From NCBI GenBank assembly GCA_044220725.1, contig JBGAQN010000003.1:1-61729 (forward strand): DNA of 61,729 nucleotides, given 5' to 3'. The notes beneath the pieces are model-generated. The model did not search any database. It saw nothing but the letters and a program-made list of their open reading frames with translations, and was not told where the DNA came from. Position 1 is the first letter of the stretch, and the number at the start of each line of letters is the position of its first letter. Of this stretch, positions 50,333-59,500 are shown piece after piece. This stretch comes from Phosphoribacter sp044220725 (GTDB taxonomy: Bacteria > Actinomycetota > Actinomycetes > Actinomycetales > Dermatophilaceae). A program made the position numbers and the translations under genes.

Positions 50333-51976
50333 ATGAGCGCAGCGAAACGCCCGACCAAGCGCAGCGCGCAGGCAGCGACGACAACTCCAGCACGCCAGGA
50401 GTTGCTCGCACCGGCCCCGCCGACCCTGTCCCCGGTGATCGCGGCGCGCTATGGCGCACGGGTCCTGGACCCGGTGACTGCTATGCCGTTGGCGGACGGG
50501 AGCCAGCCGGCAGCAACCACCTATGTGGGTGACCGTCTTATCGTCCGTGGCTCAACGACCCGGGGTCTGGACGAGGCGATCCGGCCTCTCCAGGAGTTGG
50601 CCAAGAGCATCGGCTTGCGGGTCGAGACCGTCCCGACCCCCGGAGTCAAGGGCGGCTTGGGATTGAACGCCGACGCGCAGAATGTCCTGGCCCGACATTG
50701 GGTGTCCGGAGTCCGCCTGCGAGTCGACAGTTCCTCCCCGACCCCGCCGGTCGATTCCTGGCCGGCCCTTCGAGCCCTACAGGAGGCCGACAGGGCGGTC
50801 ACCGAGCCCCTCGGCCTGGACCACCTGCTCACGGCTGCGCCGTCACTGTCCGGCACCCCCTATTGGGTGCCGACCCCGTATTGGGTGCCGACCCCCTACT
50901 GGGTGCCAACCCCCGCCGGCGGCGGGTCGCCGGCGATGGAATACGCCCGACCCGGCTCGGGCGGCCGCTCACCGGTGGCGCTCGTGTTGCCCGACCCGGC
51001 CCGGACCGCAGTCGCCGTGGGTCGACCTCCCGTCGTGGCCATTCCCGACACCGGCCTCGGCGCCCACCCGTGGTTCCCGGGCGTGGACTCGCCGGACAGC
51101 CCCGCAACCACCGTGGTGACCTATCACGGCGTCCCGCTGGGCCTGACGGGCCCGGCCGGCGCGGGTTACGCCCAGCCGCCGGCGAACCCGCTTGACCCGG
51201 TCATCGACTCTGACACAGGCCACGGGACATTTATTGCTGGTCTCATCCGACAACTGTGTCCGCAGGCTCGAATCCTCGGCATCCCGGTCATGCGCGATGA
51301 CGGGGTCGTGCCCGAGAGCGCGCTCGTCAACACCCTTGCCCTGTTGCTGGCCCGGCATGTCGAGGCGGTCACGACGGGCGCGACCGACGGGCTGGTCGAC
51401 GTGCTCTCGCTGTCGCTCGGCTACTACCACGAGAGCCCCGGGGACGCCGCGATGGACGGCCCCTTCGGTGCGCTCATGCGAGAGTTCGGCGAATGGGGGG
51501 TCGCGGTCGTCGCTGCCGCCGGGAACGCGACCACCCTGGCCCCGATGTATCCGGCCGCCTTCGCCTCGCAAGTCACCGGGTTTGCCTCCGACCGCGTTCC
51601 GCTGGCCAGCGTCGGCGCACTCAATCCCGATGGAGAGACGGTCGCCTACTTCTCCAACGCCGGCTCGTGGGTGAGCACGCATCGCCCGGGCAGCTCGCTG
51701 GTGAGCACGTTCCCATTGGATGTCACCGCGGCCGCGCAGCCCAGCGCCCGCGTCGAGTTCGGTGGCCGGGTGCGCACGACGCCGGACCCCGACGATTTCC
51801 GAAGCGGCTTCTGCACCTGGAGCGGCACGTCGTTCGCTGCCCCCGTCTTGGCCGGAGAACTCGCCGCCGCCATCGCGGCCGACGCGGATGTCGCGACCGT
51901 CGACCGCACTGCGGCGATCGCTCGAGGACGTCGGGCGATGTTCGGTCAGGTCGCCGAGTGGGCTGGCCGAGGATGA
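50333..51976 (+). CDS. S8-family subtilisin-like serine protease
   Basis: A 547-residue subtilase with the full triad: Asp239 (VAIPDTGLG), His297 (DTGHGTFIAG) and Ser500 (SGTSFAAP), plus the oxyanion Asn region (VAAAGNATT). There is no signal peptide or membrane helix, so it is probably cytoplasmic. The 235-residue N-terminal region is not a standard I9 prodomain and contains three tandem YWVPTP hexapeptides near residues 180-200. GGAGGA precedes the ATG. It heads a four-gene operon; its stop codon overlaps the sigma-factor start (ATGA), so protease and sigma factor are made together. Confidence 0.92.
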   Translation: MSAAKRPTKRSAQAATTTPARQELLAPAPPTLSPVIAARYGARVLDPVTAMPLADGSQPAATTYVGDRLIVRGSTTRGLDEAIRPLQELAKSIGLRVETVPTPGVKGGLGLNADAQNVLARHWVSGVRLRVDSSSPTPPVDSWPALRALQEADRAVTEPLGLDHLLTAAPSLSGTPYWVPTPYWVPTPYWVPTPAGGGSPAMEYARPGSGGRSPVALVLPDPARTAVAVGRPPVVAIPDTGLGAHPWFPGVDSPDSPATTVVTYHGVPLGLTGPAGAGYAQPPANPLDPVIDSDTGHGTFIAGLIRQLCPQARILGIPVMRDDGVVPESALVNTLALLLARHVEAVTTGATDGLVDVLSLSLGYYHESPGDAAMDGPFGALMREFGEWGVAVVAAAGNATTLAPMYPAAFASQVTGFASDRVPLASVGALNPDGETVAYFSNAGSWVSTHRPGSSLVSTFPLDVTAAAQPSARVEFGGRVRTTPDPDDFRSGFCTWSGTSFAAPVLAGELAAAIAADADVATVDRTAAIARGRRAMFGQVAEWAGRG

Positions 51977-52590
51977 GCGCACCAGCCGTGCCTGAGTCAC
52001 CGCCGACGCCCAGCCAACCGACCCTGGCCGACCGCGCTGCCCGCGCATTCGCGGCATACCAGCAGGGCGAGCGCGAGCGGATGGCCGAGCTCGTTGACCT
52101 GCTGACGCCGGTGCTCTGGCACACGGCCCGCGGGCAGCGGCTCGACCAGGCGAGCGCCGAGGACGTGGTCCAGACGGCCTGGATCCGGCTCGTCGAGAAC
52201 AGCGCGGCCGTCGCCGAACCGCAAGCTGTGCTCGCCTGGCTCATCACCACCGTTCGACGTGAGGCGTGGCGGGTCCTCAAACGCGAGGGCCGGACGACCC
52301 CGAGCGACGAGCTCCCCGAAGGGGATTCGACCGCTGCACCCATCAGCCTCGATCCGGCGGCGACCGCCGTGTTGCGCGAGGACCAGCGCTCGCTGTGGCG
52401 TGCGGTCGCACGGCTCTCGGAACGATGCCAAGCACTGCTGCGGATCATCGCGTTCGTCGACCGTCCCGATTACGGGGCGGTCTCGCAGGCCTTGGGTATG
52501 CCGGTCGGCTCGATCGGCCCGACCCGCGGCCGGTGCCTGGCGAAGCTGCGCACGATCCTCGCCGACGATCCGAAGTGGAGTGCGTCATGA
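51973..52590 (+). CDS. ECF-type sigma-70 factor
   Basis: A 205-residue extracytoplasmic-function sigma factor. Region 2 spans about residues 40-105 (LLTPVLWHTARGQRLDQASAEDVVQTAW, then AWLITTVRREAWRVLKRE) and region 4 about 140-195 (SERCQALLRIIAFVDRPDYGAVSQALGMPVGSIGPTRGRCLAKLR). It would direct RNA polymerase to a small promoter set. It is coupled by ATGA overlaps both to the subtilase before it and to the small beta-domain protein after it. No classical zinc-finger anti-sigma gene is adjacent. Confidence 0.9.
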   Translation: MSAPAVPESPPTPSQPTLADRAARAFAAYQQGERERMAELVDLLTPVLWHTARGQRLDQASAEDVVQTAWIRLVENSAAVAEPQAVLAWLITTVRREAWRVLKREGRTTPSDELPEGDSTAAPISLDPAATAVLREDQRSLWRAVARLSERCQALLRIIAFVDRPDYGAVSQALGMPVGSIGPTRGRCLAKLRTILADDPKWSAS

Positions 52591-53099
52591 CTGCCGACGA
52601 GCTCACTGCCCTGGCCGAGGGCCAGCTGGATCGCGCCGACATCCGCGTGCTCGCGGCGATCCGGGCACTGGTCAGTGGCATCGACCCGATGCCCACCGGG
52701 TTGCCCGACCGGATCAAGTTCGAGCTCACCCTCGCTGCGCTGCATGCCGAGGTAGCCGAGCTGCAAGAACTCACCCTCAGCGAGAGCGGAGCGCGGGCCG
52801 ACGCCCAACCGCTGGCCCCGACCGACTCGGTGACCTTCACCAGCAGCCGCTACAGCCTGATGGTCACCGTCGGGCCCGGCCCAGAGGGTGCCCCGCCGGA
52901 CACGGTGCGGATCGACGGCTGGGTCACCGGCGGCCCTGCCAGCGTCGAAGTTCGCGTGGCCCACACGAGCCTGGTCGCCGAGACGGACGCCGGTGGCCGG
53001 TTCGTCATCGAGGGCGTTCCTCGCGGCTCGGCTCGGTTCGTGCTGCGTCCGCATGCCGCCGACGACGGTCCGGTCATTACCCCGGCCATCGAGGTGTGA
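52587..53099 (+). CDS. Small protein with helical N terminus and carboxypeptidase-regulatory-like beta domain
   Basis: A 170-residue soluble protein. Residues 1-65 are helical and amphipathic (ADIRVLAAIRALVSGIDP, then FELTLAALHAEVAELQEL). Residues 80-170 form a beta domain with a carboxypeptidase-regulatory-like strand pattern (SLVAETDAGGRFVIEGVPRG). There is no membrane helix and no HxxxCxxC zinc motif, so it is not a standard anti-sigma factor. Its place directly after the sigma gene, with an ATGA overlap, is where anti-sigma partners normally lie; a sigma-binding role is my inference. It could also be a protease substrate. Confidence 0.7.
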   Translation: MTADELTALAEGQLDRADIRVLAAIRALVSGIDPMPTGLPDRIKFELTLAALHAEVAELQELTLSESGARADAQPLAPTDSVTFTSSRYSLMVTVGPGPEGAPPDTVRIDGWVTGGPASVEVRVAHTSLVAETDAGGRFVIEGVPRGSARFVLRPHAADDGPVITPAIEV

Positions 53100-53129
53100 G
53101 TGCCAGGTCGCGGAAAGGGTTCACGACAG

Positions 53130-55679
53130 GTGAGTGATCGCAGCCTGCGCGTGGACCCGACTGACCTCGATGAGGTCGCCGAGCATCACCGTCGGGCTCT
53201 GGAGGCGATCGAGGGTTACCGGCCCGATGAGGCCGCACAGCAACTGGCCCAGGCACAACGAATACTCGACCGGCTGGATGCAACGACGGGCCGGGCTGCC
53301 GAACTGCGCACGCGGGTGCTCCTGGCGGCGAGTTGGGCGGCATACGAGCAGGCGGGACCCGACCACGCGGAAGCGATCGCCACTAGCGCCGTCGAGGTGG
53401 CGCGCGCGTTGGGCCGGGCCGACCTTCTCGCCCTGTGCCACATGCAGATTGCTTCGATGCGCGGCCGTGCTGGAGACCTGCCCGGGTCGTTGACCGCCAT
53501 GCAGGTAGCCGAGGAAGGCCTCGTCGGACTGCCGCTGGCCGACCAGGCGCGATTGCTGACCAACCGGGGGCTGTTGGCCGCCCAGTTGCGACGCCTGGCC
53601 GAGGCAGAGTCCGACCTGCGCCGGGGCGCGGAGGTCGCTTCGGCGGCGCACGCCGAGGTCATCGAGTTCATGGCGCGGCACAACCTTGGTTGGGTGCACT
53701 ACCTGCGCGGCGACCTCCCACGAGCCCTGGCCGTCATGGACGAGGCCGACGCCATGCCAGCCACGGTCAACCGAGCCGTCTCACGCTTGGACCGGGCTCG
53801 GGTGCTGCTGGAGGCCGGCCTGCTCGATGAAGCCCGCGTGCTGCTGGCGGAGGCTCGCACGCTGGCCGAGGCCGACGGAGTCGCCGCGCTCATCGGCGAG
53901 ATCGAGCTGGACCTGTCCAGGACACTGTTGGTGCTCGGTGACGCGCCCGGGGCCGCGGAGCAGGCGCGCACGGCCCGCGGCCGGTTCCGCGGCACGGCAA
54001 CATCTGGTTGGCGTCGGCGTGCCTACCTCGCGGAATTGGAGGCATCGGCGCGCTCTGTGCTGGCTCCGGCGCGCACTGCCAGAGCCGCGCTGGCACTCGC
54101 GAGAGCGGCTGCGGCCCAAGCAGATCCGCACGTCGAGAAGCGGGCAGCCCTGGTGGCTGCCGACGCGCTGTCGATGTCCGGCGAGGTCGAGGCGGCCGGG
54201 CGAGCCCTGCGTCAGTGTTCCGGATTGCTGCGCTCCGCCTCACTTCCGACCCGGCTGCAACTGCGCTTGGTCGCCGCACGGATCGCCGGTGCGGAGCGGC
54301 CACGCGCAGCAGCACGCCAATTGAGCGCTGCCGCCGACGATCTCGCCGCAGCTCAACAGAGGGCGTCGAGCCTCGACCTGCGCACGGCCCTAGGGGTCCA
54401 CAGCTCGCGACTGGCGATGCTGGATCTGGACCTCGGCGTGGACAGCCAGTCGGTTGCCTCGCTCTTCAACCGCTCTGAGCGCTGGCGTTCCGTCTCTGAC
54501 CGGGTCCCGTTCGTCCGGCCTCCCGGAAATGCCCAGGCCGCCGAGCTTCTCGCTCAACTTCGCTCTGTCCGTGAGGAATTGCGCGACGCTCCTGTTCCAG
54601 AGCAAGCAGGACTGCGGGCCCGTGCCAACGAGCTGGAGCAGGCCGTCCGCTCGGTCGACTGGGGACGGGCCGGCGACGCAGCGGCAACGGCACTCGGCAA
54701 ACCGCTGCGGTATGCCGCGGCTCTCGGCGCCGTCCGCTCCGCCGGCGCGACGCTGGCAACCTTCTTCCCGCACGCTGGTCACCTGTATGCCGTGGCGCTT
54801 GGTGAGCGTGGCGGCCGGGTCATCCGGATGGGCCGGGTGGGAGACATCGACGCCCTGGTCCGGCGGGTCAGGGCCGACCTTGACGCGGTGACCTTGCCGA
54901 TGGCTCAGACCATGCGGGCGACCGTGCAAGGCTCTCTCACAGAGGGGCTGGCCGCACTGGATGAAGCTCTGCTGGCCGAGCTCGCAGTGCCGTCCCGGCT
55001 CGTCGTCATCCCCTCGTTGGTCATCGCGGCCGTGCCGTTCGGGATGCTGCCCAGCAGACGCGGGTTGGCCACCACCGTGGCCAGGACCGCCACCAGCTGG
55101 GCCCGGTCGACGGGGCGGTCCCCGGTGGACTCGCCCTCGGTGTTGGCGATTGCCGGTCCGGACCTGCGTCACGCCGACGCCGAAGTTCTCGAGGTTGGAC
55201 GGCTCTGGTCGGCCCCCGTCGTGCTGGCCAAAGCTGCGACGCGCGGCCACATCGGGTCGGCACTCGTCGGGCGCGACCTCGTGCACATCGCTGCGCACGG
55301 TCAGCACCACTATCAGAGCCCACTGTTCTCGACGCTGCGATTGTCCGACGGCCTGGCGTTCGCCCACGAATTGCCCGACACGGGGGTGACCGCCTCGCAC
55401 ATCGTCTTGTCGGCGTGCGAAGTCGGCCGGGCCACCATCCGGCCCGGCGACGAGTCGCTCGGGCTGACCGCCGTGCTGCTGAGCATGGGGGTCCAGAGCA
55501 TCGTGGCCGCCGTGTCCCGGATCCCTGACGAGATCGCGGCGGCCGCGATGACGGCATACCACCGACGGCTGGCCACCGGAGTCGACAGCGCCCTGGCGCT
55601 GGCCGAGGCGACCGCCGAACTCCCTACGATCGCAAGGGCATTCACGTGCTTCGGCGGCGAATGGCGGGCCACGGTCTGA
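53130..55679 (+). CDS. TPR-CHAT caspase-like protease
   Basis: A protein of about 849 residues. Roughly residues 1-450 are helical tetratricopeptide-like repeats (for example ALEAIEGYRPDEAAQQLAQA and DLPRALAVMDEADAM). A linker follows, and residues 560-845 form a CHAT domain with the caspase-type dyad His723 (HIAAHGQHH) and Cys763 (LSACEVGR). The protein is soluble. The GTG at 53130 has GGAAAGGG about ten bases upstream; a GTG at 53100, abutting the previous stop codon, would add ten residues. It ends the subtilase-sigma operon. TPR-CHAT proteins are used as triggered proteases in several bacterial stress and immune modules. Confidence 0.88.
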   Translation: MSDRSLRVDPTDLDEVAEHHRRALEAIEGYRPDEAAQQLAQAQRILDRLDATTGRAAELRTRVLLAASWAAYEQAGPDHAEAIATSAVEVARALGRADLLALCHMQIASMRGRAGDLPGSLTAMQVAEEGLVGLPLADQARLLTNRGLLAAQLRRLAEAESDLRRGAEVASAAHAEVIEFMARHNLGWVHYLRGDLPRALAVMDEADAMPATVNRAVSRLDRARVLLEAGLLDEARVLLAEARTLAEADGVAALIGEIELDLSRTLLVLGDAPGAAEQARTARGRFRGTATSGWRRRAYLAELEASARSVLAPARTARAALALARAAAAQADPHVEKRAALVAADALSMSGEVEAAGRALRQCSGLLRSASLPTRLQLRLVAARIAGAERPRAAARQLSAAADDLAAAQQRASSLDLRTALGVHSSRLAMLDLDLGVDSQSVASLFNRSERWRSVSDRVPFVRPPGNAQAAELLAQLRSVREELRDAPVPEQAGLRARANELEQAVRSVDWGRAGDAAATALGKPLRYAAALGAVRSAGATLATFFPHAGHLYAVALGERGGRVIRMGRVGDIDALVRRVRADLDAVTLPMAQTMRATVQGSLTEGLAALDEALLAELAVPSRLVVIPSLVIAAVPFGMLPSRRGLATTVARTATSWARSTGRSPVDSPSVLAIAGPDLRHADAEVLEVGRLWSAPVVLAKAATRGHIGSALVGRDLVHIAAHGQHHYQSPLFSTLRLSDGLAFAHELPDTGVTASHIVLSACEVGRATIRPGDESLGLTAVLLSMGVQSIVAAVSRIPDEIAAAAMTAYHRRLATGVDSALALAEATAELPTIARAFTCFGGEWRATV

Positions 55680-55837
55680 GGTTCGACTGTTGCGGCGCCG
55701 GGGGCGGAGACGGCACCGGGGTCGCCGAGGGCGGCGCCGGGGGCGGCGCCGAGGGCGCGCCGAAAGGCCGGCAACGTGGCCGGACGGCTCGGCGGCTGCC
55801 GGCCCCCTGAATCCAGGACGCGCTAGGGCCAGGCCGA

Positions 55838-56566
55838 CTAGATCCAGATGGCCGGGTTGTGGTCGAGCATCTCCTCGGGCGTGAGGCCGGCGATGGCCTT
55901 GCGGACCTGCGCTGGGATGCCGATCGCGACGTGCCCGGCGGGGACGTCCTTGACGACGACCGAGTTTGCGCCGATCTGGGAGTCGTCGCCGAGCAGGATC
56001 GGGCCGAGGATCTTCGCCCCGGCCCCGACCGTCACCCGGTTGCCCAGGGTGGGGTGACGCTTGGTCTTGGACAGCGACCGACCGCCGAGCGTGACCCCGT
56101 GATAGAGCATGACGTCGTCGCCGATCTCGGTCGTCTCGCCGATGACGACGCCCATCCCGTGGTCGATGAAGAACCGCCGCCCGATCGTCGCCCCCGGGTG
56201 GATCTCGACGCCCGTCACCGACCGCACGATCTGGGACAGCAGCCGGGCGGCCAGGCGGCTCGATGGGTTGCCCCACAGCGAGTGCGCCACACGGTGGGCC
56301 CAAATCGCGTGCAGCCCCGACGAGGCGAGGAACATCTCGACCCGCGAGTGCGCAGCCGGGTCACGCAGCATCGCCGCGTCGACGTCTTCGCGGATCATCT
56401 CCAGCGTGCGGCGCAGGATCGCCCGGCGCGGTGCCGAGACCGGGCCCGGCGGTCCCACCGGCTCGACGCGGGACGTGAGGCCCGTGTCGGGGTCGGCGGT
56501 GAGCTCCCAGGACCGGACGCGTTCGCGTCGGAGGTCGCGCAGGCTGGTGGTCAGTGCGGCAAGCAT
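55838..56566 (-). CDS. cysE: Serine O-acetyltransferase
   Basis: A 242-residue enzyme making O-acetyl-L-serine from serine and acetyl-CoA (EC 2.3.1.30). An alpha-helical N-terminal part is followed by left-handed beta-helix hexapeptide repeats with GVEIHPGATIGRRFFIDHGMGVVIGET (catalytic His in the FIDHG motif) and GDDVMLYHGVTLGG. It begins 13 bases after the cysK stop codon and is co-transcribed with it. The start at 56566 was picked because helical similarity begins there. From 55680 to 55837 there is only G/C-rich low-complexity DNA that may end the CHAT operon. Confidence 0.95.
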   Translation of the reverse strand: MLAALTTSLRDLRRERVRSWELTADPDTGLTSRVEPVGPPGPVSAPRRAILRRTLEMIREDVDAAMLRDPAAHSRVEMFLASSGLHAIWAHRVAHSLWGNPSSRLAARLLSQIVRSVTGVEIHPGATIGRRFFIDHGMGVVIGETTEIGDDVMLYHGVTLGGRSLSKTKRHPTLGNRVTVGAGAKILGPILLGDDSQIGANSVVVKDVPAGHVAIGIPAQVRKAIAGLTPEEMLDHNPAIWI

Positions 56567-56579
56567 GGCGGTATGCCGT

Positions 56580-57512
56580 TCAGTCGACGAGGCCCTCGAA
56601 GAGGACGGTGGACAGGTAACGCTCCCCGAAGCTCGGGATGATGACGACGATGGTCTTGCCGGCGTTCTCCGGACGGGCGGCGACGAGGCCGGCGGCATAC
56701 AGGGCAGCGCCGGAACTCAGCCCGACGAGAAGGCCTTCCTGCGTGGCGGCCTTGCGGGCGAGGTCGACCGCCTGGCCGGCGTTGACGTCGATGACCTCGT
56801 CGTAGACGGTCGTGTCGAGGATCTCGGGGACGAAGTTGGCGCCGATGCCCTGGATCTTGTGCGGGCCGGGGGCGCCGCCGTTGAGGATCGGTGACTCCTC
56901 GGGCTCGACGGCGACGATCTGGACGCCGGGTTTGCGGGCCTTGAGGACCTGGCCGACGCCGGTGATCGTGCCGCCCGTGTCGATGCCGGCCACGACGATG
57001 TCGACGGCGCCGTCGGTGTCGGCCCAGATCTCCTCCGCCGTGGTGCGACGGTGGATCTCGGGGTTGGCGGCGTTGGCGAACTGCCGGGCCAGCACGGCGC
57101 CCGGTCGCTCGGCGACGATCTCGTCGGCGCGGTCGACGGCGCCCTTCATGCCCTTGCTCGGGTCGGTGAGGATGAGCTCAGCGCCGAACGCCCGCAGCAG
57201 AGCGCGGCGCTCCTTGGACATCGACTCGGGCATGGTGAGCACGACGGTGTAGCCGCGGGCGGCTCCCACCATCGCCAGGGCGATGCCGGTGTTGCCCGAG
57301 GTGGCCTCGACGATGGTGCCGCCGGGCTTGAGCTCGCCGGATGCCTCGGCCGCGTCGACGATGGCGACGCCGATGCGGTCCTTGACCGAGTTGGCCGGGT
57401 TGTAGAACTCGAGCTTGGCGGCCACCGTCGCCTGCGAGTCGGGGAACAGCCGGTTGATCCGGACGAGGGGGGTGCGGCCGACGAGGGCGGTGACGTCGTC
57501 ATAGATGGGCAT
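56580..57512 (-). CDS. cysK: Cysteine synthase A (O-acetylserine sulfhydrylase)
   Basis: A 310-residue PLP enzyme forming cysteine from O-acetylserine and sulfide (EC 2.5.1.47). The PLP lysine is in NPANSVKDRIG, the substrate loop is EATSGNTGIAL, the phosphate loop is GIDTGGTITG, and PSFGERYLST is near the end. It is first in the cysK-cysE operon, and the two proteins usually form a complex. The start codon follows an AT-rich promoter-like stretch at 57570-57600. Confidence 0.96.
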   Translation of the reverse strand: MPIYDDVTALVGRTPLVRINRLFPDSQATVAAKLEFYNPANSVKDRIGVAIVDAAEASGELKPGGTIVEATSGNTGIALAMVGAARGYTVVLTMPESMSKERRALLRAFGAELILTDPSKGMKGAVDRADEIVAERPGAVLARQFANAANPEIHRRTTAEEIWADTDGAVDIVVAGIDTGGTITGVGQVLKARKPGVQIVAVEPEESPILNGGAPGPHKIQGIGANFVPEILDTTVYDEVIDVNAGQAVDLARKAATQEGLLVGLSSGAALYAAGLVAARPENAGKTIVVIIPSFGERYLSTVLFEGLVD

Positions 57513-57940
57513 GCGCGGGGCTCTCCCGGGTGTCGGGTGCGGTCAGGGTCTCTTCCCGGAACGCCGGGAGTCGTTATGGATATTCCAACAGAACGTTATC
57601 GGGCGTGTGGGGCGCGTCCACCAGCCGGTATGCCGCCCGCTCACCTGTCGCGGGCGGCCCCCGCCGGTATGCCTCGCCCGGCCCGAGCCGCACGGCATAC
57701 CTCGGTCGTGCCGGCAAGCTGGCGGGGCGGGGGACGCCGCTCGGACCGGGGGTGAAGTCGCGCATGAAGTCGTCGCCAGTAGCGTGATAGCGCTGGCGTT
57801 CGCGACTTCATGGGCGACCCCATGACCCGGACGCACCGGGCCGCCCTCATGCGCGGCATACCGGAGCGGAGTGGCGAGGGGATGGGAGCGGAGGGGAGCT
57901 GGAGTTGACATGTGGCGGCCCGGCTGGGGAGGGTGGGGCC
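57513..57940. promoter_or_regulatory. Divergent intergenic region cysK/YtxH with hairpins and four CGGCATAC-type words
   Basis: An AT-rich patch (57572-57600, GGATATTCC and ACGTTATCG) probably holds the cysK promoter. A 9-bp hairpin (57632-57640 with 57650-57658) and a longer imperfect dyad (ATGAAGTCG at about 57764 with CGACTTCAT at about 57803) follow. Word copies lie at 57628, 57664, 57699 and 57855. No gene is seen. Confidence 0.5.
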
Positions 57941-58252
57941 ATGATCGGATTCGTCGCAGGCGCCGCGGTCGGCTATGTGCTGGGGACGCGGGCTGGGCGG
58001 GCGCGCTACGAGCAGATCAAGCGTGGAAGTGCGCGGTTGTGGCACTCCGACCCCGTGCAGCACCGGATCGAAGCCGCCGGGCAGGCCGTGAAGACCCAGG
58101 CGGTGCCCTTCGTCGCCGACAAGGTGGGCGACGCGGTGAAGGCGGCCGGGCGCGCGGTCAAGGAGAAGGCGCGGCCGGCGTTGTCGGGGTCGGTGGAGCA
58201 GCGGCCCGACGGCACCGAGGTCGCGACGACGGAGGTCGACCTGACCCGCTGA
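57941..58252 (+). CDS. YtxH-like small protein
   Basis: A 103-residue protein. A Gly-rich N-terminal hydrophobic segment MIGFVAGAAVGYVLGTRAGR, typical of YtxH-type proteins, is followed by an amphipathic, Ala/Lys-rich helical part. It is probably a peripheral envelope or stress protein. A GGAGGG ribosome-binding site precedes the ATG. The 77 bases after the stop codon contain short ACCGGACCCGGCG repeats. Confidence 0.7.
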   Translation: MIGFVAGAAVGYVLGTRAGRARYEQIKRGSARLWHSDPVQHRIEAAGQAVKTQAVPFVADKVGDAVKAAGRAVKEKARPALSGSVEQRPDGTEVATTEVDLTR

Positions 58253-58329
58253 CCGGACCCGGCGACCTGACCCGCTGACCGGACCCGGCGACCGGACCCG
58301 GCGATAGCGCCTCCGAGGAGCGCATCGGG

Positions 58330-59382
58330 TCAGGTGAGACGCTCGGCGGGGGGAACCTCGGCGGGCCAGTGCGGGAAGTAGCCCTCGACGTGGACGAACT
58401 CGGGCTTGGCCCCGAGCGCCAGGCAGGCCACCCTGCACGCTTCGACGAAGTCGGGATTGCCGGCGATGAAGATCGAGTGCTTCTCCAGCGACGGGAAGAT
58501 CTGCCCGAGCATCGTCGGGATCCGGCCCGTGAACTCCGCAGCGGTCGGCGGCTCGGCACCGGTATAGGTGACAATGCTGCGGAAGGTGCGGTGCTTGCGC
58601 GACCACCACGCCATGAGCCCTTGGTCGAAGACGTCGGCCTCGGTCCGCGCGGAGAAGATCAGCGTCGTGCCCCACGTGAAGCCGCGCCGCAAAGCTCCGT
58701 CGGCCAGACCGAGAATCGGGGCCAGGCCTGAGCCCGAGGCCAGGCACAGGACCGGGGTCTCCACCGAGGGGTCGCCGACGAAGGTGCCGTAAGGGCCGTG
58801 GACGAGAAGTTGGTCGCCCACGGAGACCTTGTCGTGCACCCAGGTCGACGTGCGCCCACCCTCGACCTTGGTGATGAGCAGGTGCAACTCGCCGTCGGGG
58901 CGCGGGGCGTTGGCGATCGAATAGGAGCGCAGCGGGGCGCCCACGCGTTCGTCGCCGATCATGACGTATTGCCCGGGCCAGAACCGCAGGTTCTCCCCCA
59001 GCGGCCGCAGCTGCAGCTCGACCATGGTCGGAGTGCGCATCACCTTGTCGGTGACGATGAAGGGCACGAACTCGCGTGGCGGGAAGAGCTTCTGCAGCGC
59101 GTCGATCGTGCCGAACTCGATGTCCAGGCTCGCTGTGAGCGGCTTGGCCATGCACATGAGGCCATAGCCGTTGGCCCGATCCTCCTGCGAGAGAGCCATA
59201 TCCAGGACCATGCCCTGGTCGAACGCCCCGTCGAGCACCTTGGTTTTGCACTCCCCGCATGCTCCGGCACGACAGTTGTTGGGCATGATGTAGCCGGCCT
59301 TCTCCAAGGCCGAGAGCACCGTGTCTCCGGAGTCGCAAATGACCTCGTGACCGGAAGGCTGCAGGCGGATGGTCGCGGACAT
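58330..59382 (-). CDS. 2Fe-2S ferredoxin-NAD(P)H oxidoreductase, oxygenase reductase component
   Basis: A 350-residue three-domain reductase. The N-terminal plant-type ferredoxin has Cys37, Cys42, Cys45 and Cys77 (CRAGACGEC, then LMCMAK). The FAD domain follows with LRSYSIAN (RxYS motif), and then an NAD domain with LASGSGLAPILGL. It passes electrons from NAD(P)H through FAD and 2Fe-2S to an oxygenase. The gene lies 266 bases downstream of the diiron protein on the same strand, its most likely partner. A word-based hairpin and a 20-bp minisatellite separate the two. Confidence 0.92.
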   Translation of the reverse strand: MSATIRLQPSGHEVICDSGDTVLSALEKAGYIMPNNCRAGACGECKTKVLDGAFDQGMVLDMALSQEDRANGYGLMCMAKPLTASLDIEFGTIDALQKLFPPREFVPFIVTDKVMRTPTMVELQLRPLGENLRFWPGQYVMIGDERVGAPLRSYSIANAPRPDGELHLLITKVEGGRTSTWVHDKVSVGDQLLVHGPYGTFVGDPSVETPVLCLASGSGLAPILGLADGALRRGFTWGTTLIFSARTEADVFDQGLMAWWSRKHRTFRSIVTYTGAEPPTAAEFTGRIPTMLGQIFPSLEKHSIFIAGNPDFVEACRVACLALGAKPEFVHVEGYFPHWPAEVPPAERLT

Positions 59383-59436
59383 CGTTCCTTCTTAGGGGCC
59401 GAAAGGTGGCCTTTGGGGGTGCTGACGGGCGGCAAA

Positions 59437-59478
59437 GGTATGCCGCGCGACCGCAGGGGGTCGGCCGCGCGGCATACC
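59437..59478 (-). terminator. Hairpin from an inverted CGGCATACC pair between diiron and reductase genes
   Basis: GGTATGCCGCGCG (59437-59449) and its exact complement (59466-59478) form a 13-bp stem with a 16-base loop. It follows the diiron gene in the direction of transcription and may reduce read-through into the reductase. Confidence 0.7.
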
Positions 59479-59500
59479 GGTCTGTGCGTCCCGGCCAGAC

